Positions 1-8,721 of a DNA stretch of 64,000 bases are shown in pieces. The DNA is from Agromyces sp. LHK192 (GTDB lineage Bacteria; Actinomycetota; Actinomycetes; Actinomycetales; Microbacteriaceae). Location of the stretch: contig NZ_CP034753.1 in NCBI RefSeq assembly GCF_004006235.1, positions 434,001-498,000 on the forward strand, given 5' to 3'. Positions within the stretch are counted from its first letter, which is position 1; every line of letters begins with the position of its first letter. The notes beneath the pieces were generated by a model. That model saw nothing but the letters and a program-made list of their open reading frames with translations, was not told where the DNA came from and made no database searches. The translations under genes were made by a program, and so were the position numbers.

Positions 1-285
1 CTCGACTTCTTCGACGACGGCCCCGTCAAACCGGTCCGCATCTGGAGCAGGATCGGGCGACGCCCGCTGCTCGCCGGAGGCAACTCGAACGGGGACATGG
101 CGATGCTCGACTTCGCGCGCAAGGGCGGCGGGATGGCGCTCCTGGTGCATCATGACGACGACTCCGGTCGTGGCGACCAGCCGTACGACGCCGGAGCCGA
201 GCGGGCGCTCGGCGCGGCATCCGATCGCGGCTACACGGTCGTCAGCGTCAAGCGCGACTGGACCGACGTCTTCCCGGAGGCCTGA
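1..285 (+). CDS. HAD-superfamily hydrolase, C-terminal fragment
   Basis: The gene enters from the left edge; only the last 94 residues are visible. Visible residues 26-36 read GGNSNGDMAML, the HAD motif IV (Asp-containing GD loop that binds Mg2+). A lysine at visible residue 10 could be motif III. Such proteins are mostly cytosolic phosphatases with an Asp nucleophile, but the nucleophile motif lies outside the window, so the substrate cannot be named. The stop (TGA 283-285) is 4 bp before the GTG of the SulP gene, suggesting co-transcription. Family membership is fairly safe; the specific activity is unknown. Confidence 0.8.
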   Translation, partial: LDFFDDGPVKPVRIWSRIGRRPLLAGGNSNGDMAMLDFARKGGGMALLVHHDDDSGRGDQPYDAGAERALGAASDRGYTVVSVKRDWTDVFPEA

Positions 286-289
286 CCCG

Positions 290-1945
290 GTGGCCCGGCC
301 CGCGACGCCCGCGAGGCCCCCGGCGGCGCGCCGGTTCCGTCTCTTCCCGACGCTGGTCGGATACCGGCGCGGATGGCTCGGCCCCGACCTCCTCGCCGGG
401 CTCTCGGCCGGGGCCGTCGTCATTCCACAGGCCATGGCGTACGCCACGATCGCGAACCTGCCGGTGCAGCTCGGGCTCTACACCTGCATGGTGCCGATGC
501 TCGTCTACGCGATGCTCGGCGGCTCTCGGGCGATGAGCGTGTCGACCACGTCGACCATCGCCACGCTCACCGCCACCACCCTCGTCAGCGCCGGTATCGC
601 CGCGGGTTCCGACGACCCGGTGCCCGACCTCATCGCCCTCACGCTCCTCGTCGGCGTCATCCTGCTGCTCGCACGGCTCGCCAGGCTCGGCTCGCTCGTG
701 GAGAACATCTCGCAGGCGACGATCGTCGGCATCCAGATCGGCGTCGGCGCGACCGTGGCGGTCGGTCAGTTGCCCAAGCTCCTCGGCGAGACCGGGAACC
801 CGTCGGGCGAGGGCTTCTTCGCCGCCGTGAACGCCGCGGTGCGGGCGCTGCCGACGGTGCACCTGCCCACCGTCGTGCTGTCGGCTGCGTCGATCGCGGT
901 GCTGCTCGTGCTGAAACGGCTGCTCCCCAGGGTTCCTGCGCCGCTGGTCGTCGTCGCCGCGGGCATCCTGCTCGTCGCCCTCACGCCCGTCGAGGACCAG
1001 GGCCTCGAGCTCATCGCCGCGGTGCCGCAGGGGTTCCCGCCGCTCGAGCTGCCGACCTTCGCGGACCTCGGTCCCATGGTCCCCGGGGCGCTCGCCATCG
1101 CCGTCATGGCCTTCCTCGAGTCGGCGGCCGTGGCGCGAGGCATCCGCCGCCTCGGCGAGCCGCAGGTCGACAGCAACCAGGAGCTGTTCGCGACCGGCGC
1201 CGCGAACGCGGTCGGGTCGTTCTTCCAGGTGCTGCCCGCGGCCGGCGGTTTCTCGCAGAGCGCGGTGAACCAGGGTGCAGGTGCCAGGACGCAGCTCTCG
1301 TCGATCGTGACCGTCGGGCTCGCCGTGCTCGTCGCGCTCTTCCTCGGGCCGGTGCTGAGCCTGCTCCCGCAGGCGACGCTCGCGTCGCTCGTGTTCGTCG
1401 CCGTCATCGGGCTCATCGACGTGCGGTCGCTCGTACGGTTCCGGCGGATCAGCCGCAACGACTTCTGGATCGCCACGATCACCGCGATCGTCGGCCTCAC
1501 GGCGGGCCTGCTGGTCGCGGTGGCCGTCGGCGTGATCGCGACCCTCATCGTCGTCCTGCGCGAACTCGACCGGGTGCGGATCGAGGCCGACGAACCGCGC
1601 GACGGCGTGCTTCCGATCCGCCTGCTCGGCCCGCTGTACACGGCGAACATACTCGCGTACGAGACCGCGATCCTCGGCGACGTGGACGCCCGGCCGGACA
1701 TCCGCGCCGTCGCGCTCGAGCTGACGCGGCTCGAAGTCGTATCGGTCACCATCCTCGACGGGCTGGCCGAACTCGACCGGGAGCTCGAAGCCCGCGGGAT
1801 CGAGCTCCGCCTTGCGGCCGTTCCCGAAGCGGGCGCAACCGCGGCCCGGCGAGGCACCTGGTTCACCGGGCTCGAGGCAGCCGGCCGCGTGCACCCGACG
1901 CTCGAAGCAGCGGTCGCCGCACCGCCGACGGAGCAGCGGACCTGA
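290..1945 (+). CDS. SulP family anion permease with C-terminal STAS domain
   Basis: A 551-residue integral membrane protein of the SLC26/SulP family, which moves sulfate, bicarbonate or other anions across the cytoplasmic membrane. Residues 43-65 carry the family signature around VIPQAMAYA, followed by about ten hydrophobic segments up to residue ~430. Residues ~440-535 form a STAS-like domain. The start is taken as GTG 290, 4 bp after the upstream stop, because the reading frame upstream of it overlaps the HAD gene and has no family similarity. The substrate cannot be read from the sequence: no carbonic anhydrase domain is fused and no sulfate assimilation genes are adjacent. It converges with aspS across a short hairpin. 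Confidence 0.88.
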   Translation: MARPATPARPPAARRFRLFPTLVGYRRGWLGPDLLAGLSAGAVVIPQAMAYATIANLPVQLGLYTCMVPMLVYAMLGGSRAMSVSTTSTIATLTATTLVSAGIAAGSDDPVPDLIALTLLVGVILLLARLARLGSLVENISQATIVGIQIGVGATVAVGQLPKLLGETGNPSGEGFFAAVNAAVRALPTVHLPTVVLSAASIAVLLVLKRLLPRVPAPLVVVAAGILLVALTPVEDQGLELIAAVPQGFPPLELPTFADLGPMVPGALAIAVMAFLESAAVARGIRRLGEPQVDSNQELFATGAANAVGSFFQVLPAAGGFSQSAVNQGAGARTQLSSIVTVGLAVLVALFLGPVLSLLPQATLASLVFVAVIGLIDVRSLVRFRRISRNDFWIATITAIVGLTAGLLVAVAVGVIATLIVVLRELDRVRIEADEPRDGVLPIRLLGPLYTANILAYETAILGDVDARPDIRAVALELTRLEVVSVTILDGLAELDRELEARGIELRLAAVPEAGATAARRGTWFTGLEAAGRVHPTLEAAVAAPPTEQRT

Positions 1946-1964
1946 GCGACGCGAGGAGCGTCGC
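1946..1964. terminator. Bidirectional hairpin between convergent sulP and aspS
   Basis: GCGACGC (1946-1952) pairs perfectly with GCGTCGC (1958-1964) across a 5-nt loop. The hairpin starts directly after the sulP stop and ends 2 bp before the aspS stop. There is no T-tract, which is common for hairpins between convergent genes in high-GC actinobacteria. The structure is seen; terminator function is inferred. Confidence 0.55.
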
Positions 1965-1966
1965 GC

Positions 1967-3316
1967 TTACGGCAGCAGGCGGGTCGGCCCGCGGAACAGG
2001 TAGGTGGTCTCGCGGATCGACGACTCGTGCAGCATGAGCATCAGCACGCGCGCGAGGCCCATGCCGAACCCGCCGTGCGGCGGCACGCCGTAGCGGAAGA
2101 AGTCGAGGTAGAACCCGAGCTCCTCGGGGTCCATGCCCTTGTCCACCGCCTGCTCGACGAGCACGTCGACGCGGTGCTCGCGCTGCGCGCCGGTCGAGAT
2201 CTCGACCCCGTTGAAGATGAGGTCGTACGAGTTCGTGAGCGACGGGTCGCCCTCGTGGCGCATGTGGTAGAACGGCCGGATGCTCGAGGCGTAGTCGGTG
2301 AGGAACACGAACTCGTGCCCGTACGTCTCCTTGACGTACTCCGAGATGCGCCGCTCGCCCTCCGGGTCCATGTCGGCGTCGGCGCGGGGCACGACGTAGC
2401 CGTGGTCGGCGACGATCTGCTTCGCCTCGGCGAGCGGGATGCGCGGGAACGGCCGGCTCGGCACCGTCACGTCGACGTCGAACAGCTCGCGGATCTCGTC
2501 GCCGTGCTTGTCGGCGACCGCCTGGAAGCCGGCGACGAGGAGCTCCTCGTGCAGCGCCATCACGTCCTCGTGCGAGTCGATCCAGCTGATCTCGGTGTCG
2601 ATCGAGGTGAACTCGGTCGCGTGGCGGCTCGTGAACGACGGGTCGGCGCGGAACGCGGGGCCGACCTCGAAGATGCCGCCGAAGCCGGCGGCCTGCGCCA
2701 TCTGCTTGAAGAACTGCGGGCTCTGCGCCAGGTACGCCTTGCCCTCGAAGTAGTCCACCTCGAACAGCTCGGCGCGCGACTCCGACGCCGACGCCATCAG
2801 CTTCGGCGTCTGCACCTCGATGAGGCCCTTCTCGATCCAGACCCCGCGCAGTGCGTGCAGGAACGTCGTCTGCACCCGGAAGATCAGGTTCTGCTTCGGC
2901 TGGCGCAGGTCGAGGAACCGCCAGTCCATGCGCTTGTCGACGCTCGAGTCGGCGGCGATCGGCGTCTCGAGGGCCTCGCTGACGACCTCGAGCGCGGCGA
3001 CCTTGACCTCGAGCCCGCCGAGCTTCACCCGCTCGTCGTGCTTGAGTTCGCCGGTGACGCGAACGAACGACCCGTGCGACAGCGTGGAGATCGACTCGGT
3101 CAGCGCGAGCGCCGGCGCCGAGCCGGCGCCTTCGGCCGGGGCATCCTCGGCCAGTTCGCGGGTCGCGGGATTCACGAGCTGGGCGGCGCCCGACTCGTCG
3201 CGCAGGATGACGAACTGCACCTTCTTCTGATCGCGGACGGTCTCGACCCATCCGGCGACGGTCACGGGACCGTCGGGAAGCGCGGCCAGGTCGGAGATGA
3301 GGGTGCGTGAAGTCAC
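1967..3316 (-). CDS. aspS: Aspartyl-tRNA synthetase, archaeal-genre (type 2), likely non-discriminating
   Basis: A 449-residue class II synthetase that charges tRNA-Asp, and probably also tRNA-Asn, with aspartate. Residues ~15-115 are the OB-fold anticodon-binding domain. Class II motif 2 (FRADPSFTSRH) is at residues ~222-232, and motif 3 (GFGMGLAR) is near residue 420. The protein lacks the ~130-residue GAD insertion of standard bacterial AspRS (about 590 residues) and matches the short archaeal type along its whole length. In bacteria this type usually works with the GatCAB amidotransferase to make Asn-tRNA(Asn). The start is GTG 3316, the first codon before the conserved N-terminus. Confidence 0.92.
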   Translation of the reverse strand: MTSRTLISDLAALPDGPVTVAGWVETVRDQKKVQFVILRDESGAAQLVNPATRELAEDAPAEGAGSAPALALTESISTLSHGSFVRVTGELKHDERVKLGGLEVKVAALEVVSEALETPIAADSSVDKRMDWRFLDLRQPKQNLIFRVQTTFLHALRGVWIEKGLIEVQTPKLMASASESRAELFEVDYFEGKAYLAQSPQFFKQMAQAAGFGGIFEVGPAFRADPSFTSRHATEFTSIDTEISWIDSHEDVMALHEELLVAGFQAVADKHGDEIRELFDVDVTVPSRPFPRIPLAEAKQIVADHGYVVPRADADMDPEGERRISEYVKETYGHEFVFLTDYASSIRPFYHMRHEGDPSLTNSYDLIFNGVEISTGAQREHRVDVLVEQAVDKGMDPEELGFYLDFFRYGVPPHGGFGMGLARVLMLMLHESSIRETTYLFRGPTRLLP

Positions 3317-3358
3317 AGCAGCACATCCTACCGGCCGGGAATGAGCGTGGTCCTCCGG

Positions 3359-3429
3359 CCTCGACCACGGCGCTGCGCGCCTGCTCGACCCCCGGTGGTC
3401 GAGGAGCGACGAAGCAGCGTATCGAGACC
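3359..3429. repeat. REP-like palindromic element, copy 1
   Basis: This intergenic segment between aspS and the phosphatase gene holds CCTCGACCAC (3359-3368) inverted as GTGGTCGAGG (3395-3404), then a block ending GCGTATCGAGACC (3417-3429). The GGTCGAG...CGTATCGAGACC arrangement recurs inverted at 4139-4175 and as a complete palindrome at 53451-53534. It is therefore a dispersed element, not a gene-specific terminator. Function unknown; such repeats often stabilise mRNA 3' ends or bind gyrase/IHF-like proteins. Confidence 0.7.
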
Positions 3430-3470
3430 CTCGGCGAATTCGAAGGAACCGGCTCCGTAGACTGGAATCC

Positions 3471-4133
3471 GTGCCGGCCGACCAGATCCATCTCGTGCGC
3501 CATGGCGAGGTGTTCAACCCCCAGGGCGTGCTGTACGGACGGCTCGAGGGCTTCGGCCTCTCCGACCTCGGTCGCCGCATGGCGCAGTCCGCCGCCGACG
3601 ACCTCGTCGCCCGGAACCGGGCCGTCACCTCGCTCGTGAGCTCGCCCCTGCAGCGCACGCAGCAGTCCGCCGAGCCCATCGCCGAGGCGTTCGGCCTGGA
3701 GCCCACGCTCGAGCCGCGCATCATCGAGCCCGAGAACCGGTTCGAGGGCAAGCGCATGCGCGGGCGCGACGGCGCGCTCCGCGACATCCGCAACTGGGGA
3801 CTGCTCGTGAACCCGTGGGAGCCGAGCTGGGGCGAGCCGTTCGGGTCGATCGCCGCGCGCATGATCGCCGCGATGGAGGACGCCTGGCAGGCGGCCGACG
3901 GCGGCGACGTCGTGATGGTGAGCCACCAGCTGCCGATCTGGATGGTGCACCGCCGGACCGCGGGCAAGGGACTCGCGCACGACCCGCGCCGCCGTCGCTG
4001 CGCGCTGTCGAGCATCACCACCTTCGAGCGCCGCCAGGTCAACGACCTCGGCGCCGGCCGCTTCGTCGAGGTCGGGTACGCGAACCCCGCCGGCGGGCTC
4101 GCGGCCGCGGCGACCGACGTGGGGGCCGTGTGA
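3471..4133 (+). CDS. Histidine phosphatase (phosphoglycerate mutase-like) family protein
   Basis: 220 residues. The N-terminus has the LVRHGE signature (His11 is the phospho-acceptor) and the second active-site His lies in the SHQ motif at residue 152. The family includes phosphoglycerate mutases and broad phosphatases; the sequence does not define the substrate. The start GTG 3471 lies 7 nt after a TAGACT -10 box (3458-3463), giving a nearly leaderless transcript. This gene opens the tlpA-ccdA-resB-ccsB cluster, and its stop overlaps the next ATG by 1 nt. The same order, beginning with a gpm-like gene, is known at Rv0525-Rv0529 of Mycobacterium tuberculosis. Confidence 0.88.
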   Translation: MPADQIHLVRHGEVFNPQGVLYGRLEGFGLSDLGRRMAQSAADDLVARNRAVTSLVSSPLQRTQQSAEPIAEAFGLEPTLEPRIIEPENRFEGKRMRGRDGALRDIRNWGLLVNPWEPSWGEPFGSIAARMIAAMEDAWQAADGGDVVMVSHQLPIWMVHRRTAGKGLAHDPRRRRCALSSITTFERRQVNDLGAGRFVEVGYANPAGGLAAAATDVGAV

Positions 4134-4780
4134 TGGGGGCTCGATACGCTCGCTCCGCTCGCTACTCGACCGCCGGATCGACGATCGCGCGGTCTCGTCG
4201 TGCATCCATCGTTGCCATCGCCGTGTCCGCCGCGATGCTGCTCGCCGGCTGCTCGAGCGACCCGCTCGCGGAGCAGTACCGCGAGGGCAGCGGCAAGAAC
4301 TACATCGCCGGCGACGGCACGGTCTCGGAGTTCGCGCCCGACGGCCGTGGCGAACCCGTCTCGTTCGCCGGCGACACGGTCGACGGCGGCACGTTCGACT
4401 CCGCCGACGCGCTCGGCGACGTCACCGTCGTGAACTTCTGGTACGCCTCCTGCGCGCCCTGCCGGGCCGAGGCGCCGATCCTCCAGGACGTGCACGAGGC
4501 GTACCCCGACGACGTCACCTTCGTCGGCGTGAACGTGCGCGACCAGGCCGGCACCGCGCGTCCGTTCGAGGAGGACTTCGGCATCACGTACCCGTCGATC
4601 CTCGACGCCGACCAGGGGCTCGTGCAGTACGCCTTCGCGGGCCAGGTGCCCGCCGCCGCCGTGCCGACCACGCTCGTGCTCGACCGCGAGGGCCGAGTCG
4701 CGGCGCGGATCCTCGGGCAGATCCAGGACGAGTCGATCCTCGACACGATCGTCGGCGACCTCGTCGCCGAGGGCACCTGA
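4133..4780 (+). CDS. TlpA/ResA-like thiol-disulfide lipoprotein
   Basis: 215 residues. A lipoprotein signal ends in LAGC (lipidated Cys40). Residues ~75-210 form a thioredoxin fold with a CAPC active site (Cys107, Cys110) and a cis-Pro region near VPTTLVLD. It should keep apocytochrome c cysteines reduced outside the membrane, receiving electrons from CcdA, encoded next. The ATG overlaps the phosphatase stop. Codons 3-14 lie inside a REP-like repeat (4139-4175), so the first residues ([12 protein letters not shown]) are repeat-derived. No better in-frame start lies downstream that would preserve the signal peptide. Confidence 0.88.
   Translation: MGARYARSARYSTAGSTIARSRRASIVAIAVSAAMLLAGCSSDPLAEQYREGSGKNYIAGDGTVSEFAPDGRGEPVSFAGDTVDGGTFDSADALGDVTVVNFWYASCAPCRAEAPILQDVHEAYPDDVTFVGVNVRDQAGTARPFEEDFGITYPSILDADQGLVQYAFAGQVPAAAVPTTLVLDREGRVAARILGQIQDESILDTIVGDLVAEGT
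4139..4175. repeat. REP-like element, copy 2, inside the tlpA-like reading frame
   Basis: The segment begins GGCTCGATACGCTCGC and ends GCTACTCGACCGCCGG. It matches the right arm of the complete palindrome at 53499-53534 (GGTCTCGATACGC...GCTACTCGACCAT) and is the inverse of copy 1. It falls within the first codons of the lipoprotein gene, so the repeat has been captured as coding sequence. Confidence 0.72.
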
Positions 4781-4781
4781 C

Positions 4782-5534
4782 GTGGGGCCGGGCGAGCTCG
4801 TCTTCAGCGGGCAGCTCTTCGTCGCGATCCCCATCGCCCTGGCCGCCGGCCTCATCTCGTTCCTCTCGCCGTGCGTGCTGCCCCTCGTCCCCGGGTACCT
4901 CGGCTACATCGGCGGGTTCACGGATGCCTCCGCCGACGCCGCGACCGAACGCCGCAACCGCCGCCGCCTCCTGCTCGGCGTGACGCTGTTCATCGCGGGC
5001 TTCACGGCGGTGTTCCTGCTCTACACGGCGCTCGCCGGTGCCGCCGGCGCGTGGCTGCGCATGTGGCAGGACCCGATCACGCGCGTGCTCGGCGTGGTGC
5101 TCATCGTCATGGGCCTCGTGTTCATCGGCCAGTTCACGTTCCTCCAGCGGCAGCTGAAGCCGACCTGGCGGCCCGCGACCGGGCTGGCCGGCGCACCCCT
5201 GCTGGGCGTCGTGTTCGGCCTCGGCTGGACGCCGTGCATCGGCCCGGCCCTCGCCGCGGTGCTGAGCCTCAGCCTCAACGCCGAGTCGGCGTGGCGCGGC
5301 GCCCTGCTCGGGCTCGCGTACTGCGTCGGCCTCGGCATCCCGTTCCTGCTCGTCGCGCTCGGCTTCGGCTGGGTGACGGGCTCGATGGCGTTCCTGCGGC
5401 GCCACATCCGCACCATCAACCTCATCGGCGGCGCACTGCTGATCGTCATCGGCATCGTCATGGTGTCGGGACTGTGGACCGCCTGGATGAGCGAACTCCA
5501 GGGGGTGATGAGCGGTGTCGACCTCCTCCTCTGA
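4782..5534 (+). CDS. ccdA: Cytochrome c biogenesis protein CcdA
   Basis: 250 residues and about six hydrophobic segments. The two signature cysteines are present: LSPCVLPL (Cys31) and GWTPCIGP (Cys152). CcdA carries reducing equivalents across the membrane from cytosolic thioredoxin to extracytoplasmic thiol proteins such as the TlpA-like lipoprotein just upstream. GTG 4782 follows the lipoprotein stop by 1 nt. The 3' end overlaps the resB start by 20 bp, so translational coupling is likely. Confidence 0.93.
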   Translation: MGPGELVFSGQLFVAIPIALAAGLISFLSPCVLPLVPGYLGYIGGFTDASADAATERRNRRRLLLGVTLFIAGFTAVFLLYTALAGAAGAWLRMWQDPITRVLGVVLIVMGLVFIGQFTFLQRQLKPTWRPATGLAGAPLLGVVFGLGWTPCIGPALAAVLSLSLNAESAWRGALLGLAYCVGLGIPFLLVALGFGWVTGSMAFLRRHIRTINLIGGALLIVIGIVMVSGLWTAWMSELQGVMSGVDLLL

Positions 5535-7296
5535 CCGGAACCGGAACCGGAACCGATCCGAGCCGGACGACGTGAGCGACGCGCACGACCCGTTGCGTCC
5601 GGCCGACCACGTCGACTCGGTCGAGCCCGACCCGAAGGACTCGGGCGACGGCGTGAGCCGCCCGAAGCTCGGCGTCGTCGGCTGGCTCCGCTTCGGCTGG
5701 CGGCAGCTCACGAGCATGCGCACGGCGCTGCTCCTGCTGCTGCTCCTGGCGATCGCGGCCGTGCCGGGATCGCTCGTACCGCAGCGGTCGAGCGACCCGA
5801 ACGGCGTCACCCAGTACTTCCAGGACAACCCCGACCTCGCGCCGGTGCTCGACTCGTTCCAGATGTTCGACGTCTACACGTCGGCGTGGTTCTCGGCGGT
5901 CTACCTGTTGCTGTTCCTGTCGCTGATCGGGTGCATCATCCCGCGCACGAAGCACCACCTCGAGGCGCTGCGGGCGCGCCCGCCTCGCACGCCGGTGCGG
6001 CTGTCGCGGCTCGCCGGCTACACCGAGCGCGACCTCGCCGTGGCGGACGGCCAGACGACGGATGCCGCCGCCGAGGCCGCGATCGACGATGCGGCCAAGC
6101 GGCTCGAGGCGCAGGGCTACCGCGTCGAGCGCTATGACCTGCGGGGGGAGGCATCCGTCTCCGCGGAACGCGGCTACCTCCGGGAGACCGGCAACCTCGT
6201 GTTCCACACCGCTTTGCTCGGCATCCTCGTGACCGTGGGCGTCGGCGGCGGATTCGGGTTCTCGGGCCAGCGCGTCGTCGTCGAGGGCCAGTCGTTCGTC
6301 AACACGCTCGCCGCGTTCGACTCGTTCAACCCCGGGCGCTTCTTCGACGACGAGCGGCTCACGCCGTACCGGCTCGGCCTGGACGACCTCGACGCCGTCT
6401 ACGAGACGCAGAACCCCGAGGCGATCGGGCAGCCGATCGACTTCACCGCGCACGTCACCGTCGACAGCGAGGACGGCGCGGTCGAGGGCACGGTCAAGGT
6501 CAACGAGCCGCTGCGCACGCACGGCACCGACGTGTACCTCCTCGGCAACGGCTACGCGCCCACGATCACCGTGCGCGACCCGGACGGCGAGATCGTCTTC
6601 ACCGACTCCGTGCCGTTCCTGCCGCAGGACGCGAACCTCACCTCGATCGGCGTCGTCAAGGTGCCCGACGGGCTCGACGAGCAGCTCGGCATGATCGCGT
6701 TCTTCTACCCGACGCAGGACGTGCTCGAGACGGGCGCGTACACGTCGACCTACCCCGACCTGTTCTACCCGGTGCTGACGATGAACGTGTACGAGGGCGA
6801 CCTCGGCCTCGACGACGGCACCCCCACGTCGGTGTACTCGCTCGACCCGACCGACATGCGCCAGCTCACGGGCGGCGACACCGGGGTCGACTCCATCGAG
6901 CTCATGCCGGGCGAGACCGCCGACCTCCCCGACGGGCGCGGAACGGTCACGTTCGAGGATGCCTCGCCGAGCGGGGATGCCGCCGCCTCCGGCGACTACT
7001 CGCAGAGCGTGAAGCGGTTCGCGTCGTTCGACATCCACCACGACCCGACCCAGATCTGGGTGCTGGTCTTCGCGATCCTGATCCTCGCGGGGCTGCTGAC
7101 CTCGCTCTTCGTGCCGCGTCGTCGCATGTGGGTCAAGGCCGCGAAGCGACGCGACGGCACCGTCGTGCTCGAGTACGCCGGACTCGCCCGGGGCGAGGAC
7201 CCGACGCTCGAGGCGGCCGTGACGGCGCTCGCCGACGCGCACGTGGGGCCCGCGGCATCCGCTGCCCGTGAAGAATCCTCGAAGCCCGCGACGTAA
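5515..7296 (+). CDS. resB: Cytochrome c biogenesis protein ResB (System II)
   Basis: 593 residues. A charged cytosolic N-terminus of ~60 residues is followed by transmembrane segments near residues 65-82, 125-145 and 228-248, a large extracytoplasmic domain, and a last segment near residues 515-535. ResB with CcsB forms the System II haem export and ligation complex. The N-terminal Arg-Asn repeat (RNRNRN) is encoded by three CCGGAA units (5535-5552). Start GTG 5515 lies inside the ccdA 3' end. The protein is longer than firmicute ResB, as usual in actinobacteria. Confidence 0.92.
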   Translation: MSTSSSDRNRNRNRSEPDDVSDAHDPLRPADHVDSVEPDPKDSGDGVSRPKLGVVGWLRFGWRQLTSMRTALLLLLLLAIAAVPGSLVPQRSSDPNGVTQYFQDNPDLAPVLDSFQMFDVYTSAWFSAVYLLLFLSLIGCIIPRTKHHLEALRARPPRTPVRLSRLAGYTERDLAVADGQTTDAAAEAAIDDAAKRLEAQGYRVERYDLRGEASVSAERGYLRETGNLVFHTALLGILVTVGVGGGFGFSGQRVVVEGQSFVNTLAAFDSFNPGRFFDDERLTPYRLGLDDLDAVYETQNPEAIGQPIDFTAHVTVDSEDGAVEGTVKVNEPLRTHGTDVYLLGNGYAPTITVRDPDGEIVFTDSVPFLPQDANLTSIGVVKVPDGLDEQLGMIAFFYPTQDVLETGAYTSTYPDLFYPVLTMNVYEGDLGLDDGTPTSVYSLDPTDMRQLTGGDTGVDSIELMPGETADLPDGRGTVTFEDASPSGDAAASGDYSQSVKRFASFDIHHDPTQIWVLVFAILILAGLLTSLFVPRRRMWVKAAKRRDGTVVLEYAGLARGEDPTLEAAVTALADAHVGPAASAAREESSKPAT

Positions 7297-7305
7297 GGTG
7301 GTCCA

Positions 7306-8394
7306 GTGACATTCACGCTCGACGAGATCTCGGTGCTCTGCGTGTACTCGGCGCTGGCCGTGTACGCGATCGCGTTCATCGCCTACTCGCTCGACCTCGC
7401 TCGCCGGGGCGCGGTCGCGGCGCAGGCGGCCGATGCGAAGGCCGCCGAGGCGGAGGCCGAGGCCGAGGCGGCGCTGGAGCCCGCGACGGTCGGAGCCGCG
7501 CTCGCCGCGCAGCGGTCGGCCGCTGCCGCCGGCGCGTCCGCTGCCGCGGGCGGCGGCGAGCTCGATGCACCCGTGAAGCGCTCGCGCTGGGCGCGGGCGA
7601 CCGAGGCCGGGGCATCCGTCGAGTACGGGCGCTCGCCGTCGCTGCGGGTCGCCGTCGCGATGACCGTGCTCGCCTGGGTGCTGCACTTCGCCGGCGTGCT
7701 GCTGCGCGGCCTCGCGGCCGGCCGCGTGCCGTGGGCCAACATGTACGAGTTCGCGCTCACCGGCACGCTCATCGTCACCACGGTGTTCCTCGTCGTGCTG
7801 CTCGTCGTGAAGCAGGACCTGCGCTTCCTCGGCACGTTCGTGACCGGGCTCGTGCTCGTGCTCCTCGGCGTCGCGACCGTGAACTTCCGGGTCGACGTCG
7901 TGCCGCTGCCGCCGGCGCTCCAGTCGGCGTGGCTCGTCATCCACGTGTTCGTCGCGACGGCGTCGGTCGGGTTCTTCGCACTCGGCTTCGCCCTGTCGCT
8001 GGTGCAGCTGCTGCAGGCCCGGCGAGAGGCCGTCGTGGCCACCGCGGAGTCCGTCAAGCGGTCGTTCCTCGCGACGCTGCCCGACTCGACGACACTCGAG
8101 AACCTCGCCTACCGCGTCAACATCGTGGGCTTCATCTTCTGGACCTTCACGCTCATCGCCGGCGCGATCTGGGCCGAGAAGGCGTGGGGCCGCTACTGGG
8201 GTTGGGACACCAAGGAGGTGTGGACCTTCATCATCTGGGTGGTCTACGCCGGGTACATCCACGCGCGCGCGACGCGCGGCTGGCGCGGCACCCGGTCGGC
8301 CTGGCTGTCGATCATCGGGTTCTCGGCGGTGCTCTTCAACTTCACCGTGGTGAACCTGTTCTTCAAGGGCCTGCACGCCTACTCGGGCCTGTAG
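7306..8394 (+). CDS. ccsB: Cytochrome c biogenesis protein CcsB/CcsA
   Basis: 362 residues with about eight transmembrane segments. The WGRYWGWDTKEVW stretch (residues ~295-307) is the tryptophan-rich haem-handling WWD motif, and conserved histidines flank it. An Ala-rich cytosolic loop (residues ~35-100) is inserted after the first transmembrane segment. It works with ResB to deliver haem to apocytochrome c. GTG 7306 lies 9 nt after the resB stop. The stop TAA with the next bases forms TAAGGT, 6 nt before the GTG, so an internal leaderless promoter is possible. Confidence 0.92.
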   Translation: MTFTLDEISVLCVYSALAVYAIAFIAYSLDLARRGAVAAQAADAKAAEAEAEAEAALEPATVGAALAAQRSAAAAGASAAAGGGELDAPVKRSRWARATEAGASVEYGRSPSLRVAVAMTVLAWVLHFAGVLLRGLAAGRVPWANMYEFALTGTLIVTTVFLVVLLVVKQDLRFLGTFVTGLVLVLLGVATVNFRVDVVPLPPALQSAWLVIHVFVATASVGFFALGFALSLVQLLQARREAVVATAESVKRSFLATLPDSTTLENLAYRVNIVGFIFWTFTLIAGAIWAEKAWGRYWGWDTKEVWTFIIWVVYAGYIHARATRGWRGTRSAWLSIIGFSAVLFNFTVVNLFFKGLHAYSGL

Positions 8395-8721
8395 GCGGCG
8401 CGCTGTCGCGCGCCTTCGCCCCCGTAGCCGCCCGCCCGCGCCCGCGCCCGCGCCCGCCCGCGCCCGCCCGCCCGCTCGCGCCTGCCCGCCGAGGGTGGCC
8501 GATCCGCGCCGAACGTGACCGACATGCGTCATCGGAGCGGGGTTATCGGCCACACTCGGCGATTGTGGGAGCGCTTGCAGGATGGGCGCGCGCTCATCCG
8601 CCCCCTAGCCTGATCTCTGGTCCACCTCGCTGCAAACGCTTGCAATCCGAGGGGCCGCGCTGCTAGCTTGGCCCTCGTATTGGGGTGGCACGCGGTCGTG
8701 CCCGGACAGCAGGAGTCGAAG
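8395..8721. promoter_or_regulatory. 327-bp gap: C-rich tract, then LacI-type operators and amylopullulanase promoter
   Basis: No gene is visible here. At 8431-8473 nine CCC tracts are separated by 1-3 nt, so the minus strand could form a G-quadruplex just after ccsB. Two operator-like sites share the core CGCTTGCA: GGGAGCGCTTGCAG (8567-8580) and TGCAAACGCTTGCA (8631-8644). A promoter fits the second: -35 TTGCAA (8640-8645), 18-nt spacer, -10 TAGCTT (8664-8669), so a bound repressor would cover the -35. RBS AGGAG (8711-8715) precedes the ATG by 6 nt. Confidence 0.65.

Noticed and set aside
5535-5552. CCGGAA x3 at the ccdA/resB overlap as a phase-variable repeat
   Set aside because: Six-base units cannot shift the frame, and three copies are too few for high slippage.
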